Source of the DNA: Promethearchaeota archaeon
GTDB taxonomy: Archaea; Asgardarchaeota; Lokiarchaeia; Sigynarchaeales; MK-D1
DNA length: 5,872 nt
Reading direction: 5' to 3'
NCBI GenBank assembly: GCA_016839865.1
Contig: JAEOTN010000334.1
Coordinates: forward strand, 1 to 5,872
Positions 1 to 5,857 of the stretch are shown here, in pieces (position 1 is the first letter of the stretch; each line of letters starts with the position of its first letter). The position numbers were made by a program, and so were the translations under genes. Below the pieces are notes generated by a model. That model was not told the DNA's origin, ran no database searches, and was given only the letters and a program-made list of their open reading frames with translations.

Positions 1-243
1 TTCCAGAAACTTTCTCAAAACAACTCTGACTTGAAGTTCATCTTTATTCCACATAATGCATCTTCAGAAGCAAACACACGAGCTCATATGAGTGTAATGA
101 TTCTTAATGACTTAATCACAATTGTACAATCAAATTCAATAGAAGACTTGAAAAAATCACATTTAATCCCAGAACAGCGTAAAATATCTAATCTAACAGA
201 TTATGGCATCACAAAAATGTGGAAAAAAAAAGAAAAAAAATGA
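1..243 (+). CDS. C-terminal fragment of an unrecognised protein (5' end outside window)
   Basis: The reading frame is open from base 1 to a TGA at 241-243, giving about 80 residues. The frame runs on upstream of the TTG at base 31, so this is more likely the end of a longer protein than a small gene. The fragment has a beta-strand-like stretch (LKFIFIPHN), then a helical hydrophobic segment (MSVMILNDLITIV) and a hydrophilic end finishing in MWKKKEKK. No signal, membrane segment or known catalytic motif is visible and I cannot name the family. The lysine tail is encoded by two A-tracts that also form the T-tracts downstream of the convergent metalloprotease gene. The assignment as coding rests on the open frame and protein-like composition only. 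Confidence 0.6.
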   Translation, partial: FQKLSQNNSDLKFIFIPHNASSEANTRAHMSVMILNDLITIVQSNSIEDLKKSHLIPEQRKISNLTDYGITKMWKKKEKK

Positions 244-250
244 TTTTTTT
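222..250. terminator. Bidirectional T-tract terminator between convergent genes
   Basis: Nine A (223-231), one G and eight A (233-240) are followed, after TGA, by a run of seven T (244-250). Read on the minus strand, the A-tracts are long T-tracts directly after the metalloprotease stop codon. Read on the plus strand, the T-run directly follows the stop of the upstream gene. Archaeal RNA polymerase is known to terminate at T-rich tracts without needing a hairpin, and no strong GC stem is present here. The minus-strand signal lies inside the coding end of the plus-strand gene. Confidence 0.5.
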
Positions 251-2375
251 AGTCACCATGGAAGAACCAACGGCATTTGAATTTCTTAGTACTGATTCTA
301 TAATCGGCTTTACCTTCAGTCATTGTTGGTGTTATGGCAATAACTACGCTATCATGATTGCTTGTCAAATATGCAAGGGTTGCACCGTATTCTGTTTCAT
401 CATCGATGTAAAAGTCCCATACGAAATTCGGATTACCATTCTTATCCATTGCAATCGCTGTCACTAACCAATCTAATTCAACTGGTTGATTATAGAGACT
501 TGCAGGAGCACCACTTACTTCTACATTATTAATGAACCAACCATCATATAGGGTATTCCAATCATTAACCATTCGAAATCCAATCATAATATCTTGTTCA
601 GCATAAGCTGTTAAATCAAATACCATTGGAATCGGATCTAATCCACCCCACCAATATGACCAATCAGTTAAACCTGGTTGGTAAGCTTTCACCTTGTAAT
701 GAGCGCCATCTACAGGAGGAATGAATGTATATTCATTAGCTAATGACGTCCAAGTGTCACCACCATCTGTTGAAACTTGTACAAATCCATAATCCCACTG
801 AGGTTCGATATCGAAATATGTATCAAATGTTAGTGTTGGATCTGCTCCATCAACGTAGACCTCCGCGACTAATGCGTTATCCATTAAATCAGCCATACCA
901 GACCACCACCAGCCTTCACCCGGTAAATAATAATCCTCACCAAATACCAATGATAAGTATGGTACATAACCAGACTGTGTCCACTGGTTTACAGCTGGAT
1001 AACCATCCTCTCCATTGAAGAATAACCAATTAAGTTTCTTCATGTGATCAAGTTGGATATAGTCTGTACCATATGGACCAAGTTCTATCACTCCAGTTGG
1101 ACCGAAAGGATCGGTTTCACCAAATTCCGAACCATAGAACCACTGTGGATAATATATGTTTTTAAGTTGATATGGTTCAATTGGATCTATATGCATAGGA
1201 TCATCTTCAGGGAGTCCTATTGCCCAATTCAGATCAATACTCTCATAGTTATATTTACCATTACCGGGATAGTCTGAATGGATGAAGTTTGCTAATCGCC
1301 AATCTCTTACTACGTCTTCAAAGGTCTTTCCATCTGGGAGTAATGCTTCTAAACCCCAAATTCCGGGATTACCATTTGCAAAATAGTTATGTAGGAAATC
1401 ACTCCCAAACTGATCATTCAGATATGCCATAAATAGGAGTACTTGTCCATAGTCTGCAAGGATGTTAAAATCATGGCCCATATCACCCCATTCGGTTAAA
1501 GAATTGTCAGGTTGTTCAAAGAAGATGTCAATATCAGCAAAGGCCGGTGGATATCCTGTCAGTAATTCAGAAAACATAGAGCACCCTTCATTGATAAAGG
1601 TCTCATCACCTGCAAGGTGGTCCGCATGTAAAAGATGTTGGTATTCATGTGCGAATGTTCCTTCATATCTATAGTAAGGATCTTCTAGATAGTAGTCCCA
1701 TGCTAAAGTATCGATTGTCATTATATTACGATCAAACCAGAATTCATAGTTGGATGAATAAAATCCAGCAATATACACATTGACAGGTTCATAATACAAC
1801 ACATCACGAATGTTTGAAATCAGAATCACGTGTCTATCACTACCGCTCCAATATCCATCTGGTAAGCCTACATCCGTGTCTAATGTTCCAAATTCACCGT
1901 CATGATAATCTGCTGGTCCAAAATAATTTGATTCAATTGGATGAATGTTGTTTTCAAATTCACCAAGCATATATGTGACTTGTTCATCTGTAATCACATC
2001 AGGATCTCGTCCTGCACCTGGATCATAAGAGAGATCATTTTGTACCCACAATTCAGCAAGGTTATTATCTCCAATTCCTCTCAACGTGTATTGTGCAAAA
2101 TCATAATATCCCATATAATTGTCGAGAATCATCCACCATGCAGTGTCGTTTACTTCCCAATATGTTCCATCATGTGCGGATTGTGGAATATCAGGAGTAT
2201 CTATCTCAAAATCGGAATAGGCATACTCAAATTTCTTATCGAAATTCTGCTCCAATCGCATCGGTTCTGGAAAAATCTTTGTTTGTGAAAGAACTGCAAG
2301 TGCAGCGAAACTTGCTGCAAATGCACTGAAAACGAAGAGGGAAATAATTAAAATTCCTTTAGTTGACTTTTTCAT
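249..2375 (-). CDS. Secreted zinc metalloprotease, HExxH family resembling M6 (immune inhibitor A)/M30
   Basis: This is an exported endopeptidase-like protein of 708 residues. Residues 1-30 form a signal peptide: KK, then a long hydrophobic alanine/leucine-rich stretch. The catalytic motif HEYQH lies at 243-247, and an NEG motif at 262-264 supplies the likely third zinc ligand Glu263. HEYQH followed by NEGxSxxxE-like sequence resembles hyicolysin (M30), while the whole layout resembles M6-type proteins. Residues about 502-622 look like the beta-sandwich common in InhA-like proteases (VQVSTDGGDTWTSL, then DLTAYA...IGFRM...DGWFINNVEV). The protein is rich in Asp, Glu, Tyr and Trp. There is no C-terminal anchor, so it is probably released or held non-covalently. 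I chose the ATG at 2375 because GTGA(G) sits five bases upstream; a GTG at 2384 would add three residues but overlaps that site. Substrate and exact family are inferred. Confidence 0.85.
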   Translation of the reverse strand: MKKSTKGILIISLFVFSAFAASFAALAVLSQTKIFPEPMRLEQNFDKKFEYAYSDFEIDTPDIPQSAHDGTYWEVNDTAWWMILDNYMGYYDFAQYTLRGIGDNNLAELWVQNDLSYDPGAGRDPDVITDEQVTYMLGEFENNIHPIESNYFGPADYHDGEFGTLDTDVGLPDGYWSGSDRHVILISNIRDVLYYEPVNVYIAGFYSSNYEFWFDRNIMTIDTLAWDYYLEDPYYRYEGTFAHEYQHLLHADHLAGDETFINEGCSMFSELLTGYPPAFADIDIFFEQPDNSLTEWGDMGHDFNILADYGQVLLFMAYLNDQFGSDFLHNYFANGNPGIWGLEALLPDGKTFEDVVRDWRLANFIHSDYPGNGKYNYESIDLNWAIGLPEDDPMHIDPIEPYQLKNIYYPQWFYGSEFGETDPFGPTGVIELGPYGTDYIQLDHMKKLNWLFFNGEDGYPAVNQWTQSGYVPYLSLVFGEDYYLPGEGWWWSGMADLMDNALVAEVYVDGADPTLTFDTYFDIEPQWDYGFVQVSTDGGDTWTSLANEYTFIPPVDGAHYKVKAYQPGLTDWSYWWGGLDPIPMVFDLTAYAEQDIMIGFRMVNDWNTLYDGWFINNVEVSGAPASLYNQPVELDWLVTAIAMDKNGNPNFVWDFYIDDETEYGATLAYLTSNHDSVVIAITPTMTEGKADYRISTKKFKCRWFFHGD

Positions 2376-2379
2376 ATTT

Positions 2380-2384
2380 CTCAC
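2380..2384 (-). promoter_or_regulatory. Shine-Dalgarno (GTGAG) of the metalloprotease gene
   Basis: On the minus strand GTGAG is followed by four to five bases and then ATG at 2375. GTGA matches part of the archaeal anti-Shine-Dalgarno complement (GGAGGTGAT). It decides between the ATG at 2375 and the in-frame GTG at 2384, whose own bases make up part of this site. Confidence 0.5.
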
Positions 2385-2455
2385 ATTTAAATTTGATAAT
2401 TTCTCATCTCGGGTAAAGCAACGTAACTATTAGAAATCTTGTCATTGCAATCCCC

Positions 2456-2484
2456 TCGATCATACAACCTTTCGATCAAGTTGT
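2456..2484. repeat. TCGATCA direct repeat overlapping an imperfect dyad
   Basis: TCGATCA occurs at 2456-2462 and again at 2472-2478, 16 bases apart start to start. The second copy lies inside a loose dyad with ACAAC at 2464-2468 and GTTGT at 2480-2484. The site lies about 80-110 bases upstream of the metalloprotease start and could bind a regulator. The short copies could also arise by chance. Confidence 0.3.
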
Positions 2485-2539
2485 TTTTATAGCTTCCGTT
2501 TCTGTAAATTCAACGCTTAAAAACCATTTTTTAGGGGAA

Positions 2540-2571
2540 CTATCAAACGTTTCATTTCTATCATTTGATAG
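2540..2571. repeat. Inverted repeat CTATCAAA...TTTGATAG with a third half-site (possible operator)
   Basis: CTATCAAA at 2540-2547 and TTTGATAG at 2564-2571 are perfect reverse complements separated by 16 bases. A further CTATCA at 2558-2563 forms a tight palindrome (CTATCA TT TGATAG, 2558-2571) with the right arm. CTATCA therefore occurs twice on the plus strand, 18 bases apart, and once on the minus strand. A near copy, TTTGATAA, lies at 2392-2399 in the metalloprotease leader. The pattern suits a dimeric DNA-binding protein. It is not a terminator, because no gene ends here and the stem is AT-rich. Confidence 0.4.
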
Positions 2572-2739
2572 CATTTCTTTATTAATGGGTTATGCAGAGG
2601 TTTTTGATGAACTTCACTGAACATCGATTAGTGATTCGACACAACTCAGTAATCATAAATAGTGACATTGTTATTAGGAATATTCTCATAAACTAGATTT
2701 AAGCCAAAAAAAGAAGCATATGACTATAGCAATAACTAC

Positions 2740-2747
2740 TTTTATCA
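2740..2747 (+). promoter_or_regulatory. TATA-like box of the unknown gene at 2772
   Basis: TTTTATCA is centred about 28 bases before the ATG at 2772. No Shine-Dalgarno is visible in the bases between. This is the spacing expected for a leaderless archaeal transcript whose 5' end is at or just before the start codon. Similar AT-rich words occur elsewhere in the region, so the assignment is tentative. Confidence 0.3.
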
Positions 2748-2771
2748 TAGAACGCTCCAAAGTGTGTAAAA

Positions 2772-3779
2772 ATGAGTATACGATTCTACAATCCTCCACT
2801 GGTTCTGCTTGCCAAGGGTAATAAAGAGGGTGTGGATATTGGGGGTGCTCTTTCCATTATTGCTATGGATAAGGCACATAATTTACACGTTGTAGACAAT
2901 ATCTTTTCTGAATTGTCATGGGGCAAGTTCTGGGAGGATCCCGAGTTTTCAGATCAAATTCAAGATTTCACCGTAAAGCACGAGGATAATGAGGGATTGT
3001 TCGATCCCGATAAACTTGTTGCACGGTTAGTAAATGCATTTGCGAATATTCGAGCAAATGGGTGGATCTTTTATGGAATTGGAGATTTTGAATCCAATTC
3101 GTTTATGGATGCCTTATGCATGGATCTGGATTACGGATATGTTCAGCAATTAATGGAAGAGCATAAACGGGTCAGGGATCAACAGAAATTCCCAACTCTA
3201 TTAGATGAAACCCTAACTAAAAACAGTTACATTGCATCTAAATTCAATGGGAATGGCTATCAGTATTTTCATTTTCCTAATGATAAACCTATAGATACAG
3301 ATCTTTACTCAATTTTAGAGCGAATGAATCCTTTAATGGGATATGTAACTGGAATTGTCTGCACATCCCAAGGAGCGGCTAATCTCTATATTATTAGTGA
3401 AACTGTTAGACCTTTACGTCAAAGAGAGGAACGGCGTATGAACAAAGGGACTCTTGAGGACGCGTTAGATAATATCCGAAAAAACGTAATTTATCCTATC
3501 AGCTGGTTCCGGATTGATTTAAATCTCGGTTCACTCAAAACACTGGAGCAATGGCCGGAAATAAAATCCAATCCTGATTTGAATTTTGCACTTCGAGCAT
3601 ATATCGATTATGTGAAGACCGATCTTAAAGAAGAATATGAATTACATAAGAAAAGACTGCAAAATCGAAAAGAAATGGACGATATTGATGTAGATGAGCT
3701 TTCTGATGATCAAATTGATGATGATATTAAAAAAATTGAAGAGTTATTCAAAATGAACGATCTGGGATTGTTCAAATAA
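2772..3779 (+). CDS. Unrecognised 335-residue soluble protein with acidic C-terminal tail
   Basis: I do not recognise this protein. It has no signal peptide and no membrane helix, so it is probably cytoplasmic. The N-terminal half alternates short hydrophobic strands and loops (VLLAKG, GGALSIIAMD, NLHVVDNIF; then ANGWIFYGIGDFESNSF at about 95-111), suggesting an alpha/beta domain. A second strand-rich part follows at about 186-210 (MNPLMGYVTGIVCTSQGAANLYIIS), then a basic stretch RPLRQREERRMNKG (213-226). The last 60 residues are highly charged and probably helical, with an aspartate-rich patch at 303-318 (DDIDVDELSDDQIDDD). No nucleotide-binding loop, cysteine cluster or catalytic signature stands out. 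Composition, length and a clean ATG-to-TAA frame support a real gene. It is divergent from the secreted metalloprotease and overlaps the subtilase gene by 8 bases at the 3' end. Function is unknown. Confidence 0.8.
   Translation: MSIRFYNPPLVLLAKGNKEGVDIGGALSIIAMDKAHNLHVVDNIFSELSWGKFWEDPEFSDQIQDFTVKHEDNEGLFDPDKLVARLVNAFANIRANGWIFYGIGDFESNSFMDALCMDLDYGYVQQLMEEHKRVRDQQKFPTLLDETLTKNSYIASKFNGNGYQYFHFPNDKPIDTDLYSILERMNPLMGYVTGIVCTSQGAANLYIISETVRPLRQREERRMNKGTLEDALDNIRKNVIYPISWFRIDLNLGSLKTLEQWPEIKSNPDLNFALRAYIDYVKTDLKEEYELHKKRLQNRKEMDDIDVDELSDDQIDDDIKKIEELFKMNDLGLFK
3729..3735 (-). terminator. Candidate T-tract terminator for the subtilase transcript
   Basis: Seven A on the plus strand make a T7 run on the minus strand about 37 bases past the subtilase stop. 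It lies inside the end of the convergent unknown gene. No stem precedes it. Support is only the archaeal habit of stopping at T-runs and the suitable distance. Confidence 0.2.
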
Positions 3780-4944
3780 GAAATATTATACTTATTCCTA
3801 AAATCCCTAATACTACAGTGACAAGGGAAGCAATGGTCACAATTTTCTTAAATGAAACTGGAGGTGGTCTCAGTTCATGAATTTTTTTTTGCACTTCTTC
3901 TACAACAAGCTCATGTGTTGTGGGGTTGAAAGAAGTTAAGAACTCTAATATTTCTGAATACGTATATTCTGGAAACGCTGATAAGATATTTGCTAATAAT
4001 GAAGTGAATAGTGCTGCAGAAACACTTGTTCCAGACAAAATACGATAAGAATTATAATTGGGATGAGTTCTACCAATTATTCCATGGAATGCAGCCGTAG
4101 ATGTAATATTTTCTCCTAGGACATAGAAATCTGGCTTTTCTCCTCCAATTTTATCCCTGGAAGAAAAAAACGATTGTTTCCCATTTGATTGAAGTGAACC
4201 GATACAAAATCCGTTAGTTAAATTCGAAGTGAATCCGATCGTATCATAATCGGGCCCGAAATTCCCTGCAGGTGCAACAACAAAGACAGATTTTTCACCA
4301 AACTTATCGCACATTTGGGTTAATACATCCTTACCATCTGTTCGTGTGGGATTGGAAAATCCAAATAAGACAATATCAACAGGTTTGGAGTATAATAAAT
4401 CTAAACCAAGAAGCACGTCTGATGTATAGAACAATCCAGATCTTCCCACTACTTTTACATCTATTAATTCTAAAGTCGGTATGGATTCTGCAACCATTCC
4501 GGAGATTAGAGTTCCATGTCCAACAATGTCATTCCAAGATTCTTCCACAATTTCAATTTTTGAATATGGGATATTTTTTAGATCTGAATGATTTTGGTCA
4601 ATACCTGAATCTACTATTGCAACTCTGACTGGTTTTTTGAAGGTACTGTTATAACTTTCATCAAAACTTAGGTTTTCCTTATTTATCGAGTCATCAACTG
4701 TCAAATTTGACAGATAACAGCGACTATTGAAATCAATTGTTTGAATTAATTTATCTGAACTTATCTTTTCAAGACTTTCTGGCTTGGTTTTTATTAAAAT
4801 TATCGGGAGGGTTGAATATTTGTGTAAGATCTTAAGGGTTTTCGATTTTGCCTGCTTCTCAATATACTTCTTTGAATCATCTTGAGATCGAAATACAAGG
4901 AATACTTTAATAAATTCAGAATCTATGTTTCCCAGATGGTCCAA
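3772..4944 (-). CDS. Subtilisin-family (S8) serine protease with C-terminal membrane anchor and no signal peptide
   Basis: This is a serine endopeptidase of 390 residues. Residues 8-80 resemble an inhibitor I9-type propeptide (FIKVFLVF ... LPIILIKT ... LIQTIDFN). The catalytic domain spans about 105-340. The triad is Asp112 (VAIVDSGID), His143 (VGHGTLISG) and Ser307 (SGTSVSA), with oxyanion Asn228 (APAGNFG). The usual substrate-binding SLG strand reads GFS (195-197), and the Pro after the catalytic Ser is replaced by Ala. After PPPVSFKK, residues 367-390 form one transmembrane helix reaching the C-terminus. No hydrophobic N-terminus exists: the upstream in-frame stop is at 4990-4992 and the 15 codons after it are hydrophilic. 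The start is uncertain: TTG at 4944 is the first standard start codon and has no Shine-Dalgarno, while CTG at 4974 follows GTGAGG by five bases. The gene lies 45 bases after the aldolase and is probably co-transcribed with it. The predicted topology, catalytic domain in the cytoplasm, is inference. Confidence 0.88.
   Translation of the reverse strand: MDHLGNIDSEFIKVFLVFRSQDDSKKYIEKQAKSKTLKILHKYSTLPIILIKTKPESLEKISSDKLIQTIDFNSRCYLSNLTVDDSINKENLSFDESYNSTFKKPVRVAIVDSGIDQNHSDLKNIPYSKIEIVEESWNDIVGHGTLISGMVAESIPTLELIDVKVVGRSGLFYTSDVLLGLDLLYSKPVDIVLFGFSNPTRTDGKDVLTQMCDKFGEKSVFVVAPAGNFGPDYDTIGFTSNLTNGFCIGSLQSNGKQSFFSSRDKIGGEKPDFYVLGENITSTAAFHGIIGRTHPNYNSYRILSGTSVSAALFTSLLANILSAFPEYTYSEILEFLTSFNPTTHELVVEEVQKKIHELRPPPVSFKKIVTIASLVTVVLGILGISIIFLI
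3882..3890. repeat. Nine-base homopolymer (A9 in the subtilase mRNA, T9 on plus strand)
   Basis: On the minus strand the run encodes part of Gln-Lys-Lys-Ile at residues 352-355 of the subtilase, just before its anchor. Adding one A gives Asn-Ser then TGA; losing one gives Phe-Met-Asn then TGA. Both end the protein before the transmembrane helix. On the plus strand the T9 run lies about 100 bases past the stop of the unknown gene and may also terminate its transcript. Confidence 0.5.
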
Positions 4945-4979
4945 TACTGCAAGAGTGTATTTATCAGATGTCAGAGTGT

Positions 4980-4985
4980 CCTCAC
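4980..4985 (-). promoter_or_regulatory. Shine-Dalgarno-like GTGAGG upstream of the subtilase gene
   Basis: GTGAGG lies five bases before an in-frame CTG (4974-4972) and 35 bases before the TTG at 4944. It resembles the GTGAG in front of the metalloprotease ATG. If used, it implies a rare CTG start that would add ten hydrophilic residues. It may instead be chance. Confidence 0.25.
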
Positions 4986-4989
4986 TTTG

Positions 4990-5817
4990 TTACATTGATG
5001 TTGATTTATCTCGATTTTTCAAAGCTTGTATAACTGGCAAGCCCATATGCACAATATTGCTTATAATTTGGGTGGATACCTTAGAATTGTCTGATCCAAA
5101 TATGTTCCTCCCAATTGCCACACCTTTTGCACCAGCTTCCATCGCATCTGAAACCATTTGATAAAATTGTTCAATATTCTTATGCTGGGGTCCACCTGCA
5201 ATAATAATCGGTAAAGGAGTGTCGTCACAAATTCGCTTAAACGACTTGATATCTCCCGTATAATTCGTTTTAATAATATCGGCTCCTAATTCAACACCGA
5301 TACGAACGCAATGGGATACAGCTTTGGGATCATATTCAGATTTAATATTAGGTCCTCTTGGATACATCATTGCAATCAGAGGCATTCCCCAATCTGAGCA
5401 ATCTGAACTAACTTCGCCCATGAATTCGATCATTTCCTCATCTCCTTCAACACCTATGTTAACATGGACCGATACTGCATCAGCACCTAGTTGAATCGCT
5501 TCGGGAACAGTGCATACTGGAATTTTGATATCAGGTTCCGGACTAATATCGGTAGATGCATTCAAATGAATAATTAACCCTAATCCGTGTCGAAAAGGAA
5601 TCATGTTTTGTTGTTCAGTCAGAACAATGTTTTTCACATTTCCTTTATGGAGTATAACAGCGTCTGCTCCTCCTTTACCCACATCTGAAATTAGAGTTCC
5701 TATATCCTCTAATCCAGGAAGTACACCATAAGTTATTCCATGATCCATCGTTACAAACAAGAATTTATCAGATTTTGAGTTTTTGATATGTTGTAATCGA
5801 AGTTGTTTTCCGTACAT
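4990..5817 (-). CDS. 2-amino-3,7-dideoxy-D-threo-hept-6-ulosonate (ADH) synthase / DhnA-type class I aldolase
   Basis: This is a cytoplasmic TIM-barrel aldolase of 275 residues, the usual full length. It closely follows archaeal enzymes of the MJ0400 (aroA') type, which join L-aspartate semialdehyde to a 6-deoxy-5-ketofructose phosphate in the alternative archaeal route to 3-dehydroquinate. Visible motifs in order are MDHG (24-27, Asp25), GGADAVILHKG (49-59), GLIIHL (80-85), GADAVSVHVN (111-120), WGMPLIAMMYPRG (143-155, Tyr152), GADIIKTNYTGD (178-189, Schiff-base Lys183), IAGGP (206-210) and GRNIF (236-240), the last two binding phosphate. All key residues are present. The related archaeal fructose-bisphosphate aldolases share these motifs, so FBP aldolase is the main alternative. 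The ATG start has no other in-frame start before an upstream stop and no Shine-Dalgarno. The stop is followed after 45 bases by the subtilase gene in the same frame. No other aromatic-biosynthesis gene is in view. Confidence 0.88.
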   Translation of the reverse strand: MYGKQLRLQHIKNSKSDKFLFVTMDHGITYGVLPGLEDIGTLISDVGKGGADAVILHKGNVKNIVLTEQQNMIPFRHGLGLIIHLNASTDISPEPDIKIPVCTVPEAIQLGADAVSVHVNIGVEGDEEMIEFMGEVSSDCSDWGMPLIAMMYPRGPNIKSEYDPKAVSHCVRIGVELGADIIKTNYTGDIKSFKRICDDTPLPIIIAGGPQHKNIEQFYQMVSDAMEAGAKGVAIGRNIFGSDNSKVSTQIISNIVHMGLPVIQALKNRDKSTSM

Positions 5818-5842
5818 CAGATATAGATAAGGAAGTGGGCAG

Positions 5843-5857
5843 AATATTTTAATTAAA
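5843..5857 (-). promoter_or_regulatory. AT-rich TATA-like box upstream of the aldolase gene
   Basis: A 15-base all-A/T block, TTTAATTAAAATATT on the minus strand, is centred about 33 bases before the aldolase ATG. With no Shine-Dalgarno between it and the start, this fits an archaeal promoter making a very short leader. It would serve the aldolase and probably the subtilase behind it. The window ends 15 bases further upstream, so the whole promoter cannot be judged. Confidence 0.4.

Larger units (their letters stand above)
2376..2771. other. Divergent intergenic region, 396 bases, non-coding
   Basis: The region separates the minus-strand metalloprotease from the plus-strand unknown gene and must hold both promoters. 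No convincing gene is visible in it; the longest ATG frame I noticed by eye encodes 11 residues. It contains an 8-base inverted repeat with an extra internal half-site, a TCGATCA direct repeat and several AT-rich boxes. A TAATAG-like box at 2427-2436 could be the metalloprotease promoter on the minus strand, which would leave a leader of about 30 bases containing the GTGAG site; that is a guess from spacing alone. Confidence 0.6.

Noticed and set aside
200..310. Frameshift at the metalloprotease C-terminus giving a phenylalanine-rich hydrophobic tail in another frame
   Set aside because: The hydrophobic residues come only from the T-tracts after the stop, and the annotated frame ends naturally next to the terminator, so there is no sign of a lost anchor.
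1941..2329. Overlapping plus-strand frames of 78-115 codons inside the metalloprotease gene
   Set aside because: They lie antisense to a gene with clear domain motifs and have unlikely composition (rich in Cys, His, Ile), so they are shadows.
2464..2490. ACAAC/GTTGT stem followed by TTTTTAT as an intrinsic terminator
   Set aside because: No plus-strand gene ends upstream of it; the stem is only five base pairs and it lies in a divergent promoter region.
2585..2620. Eleven-codon ATG frame (MGYAEVFDELH) in the divergent intergenic region
   Set aside because: Very short, with no ribosome-binding site or suitable promoter spacing; frames this short arise often by chance.
2614..2634. TCACT...AGTGA inverted repeat around ATCGAT
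   Set aside because: Five-base arms with an 11-base gap are expected by chance in a region this long and AT-rich.
4272..4628. Plus-strand 118-codon frame inside the subtilase gene
   Set aside because: It is antisense to the catalytic domain containing His143 and Asn228; its Gln/Leu/Ile-rich composition is that of a reverse-frame artefact.
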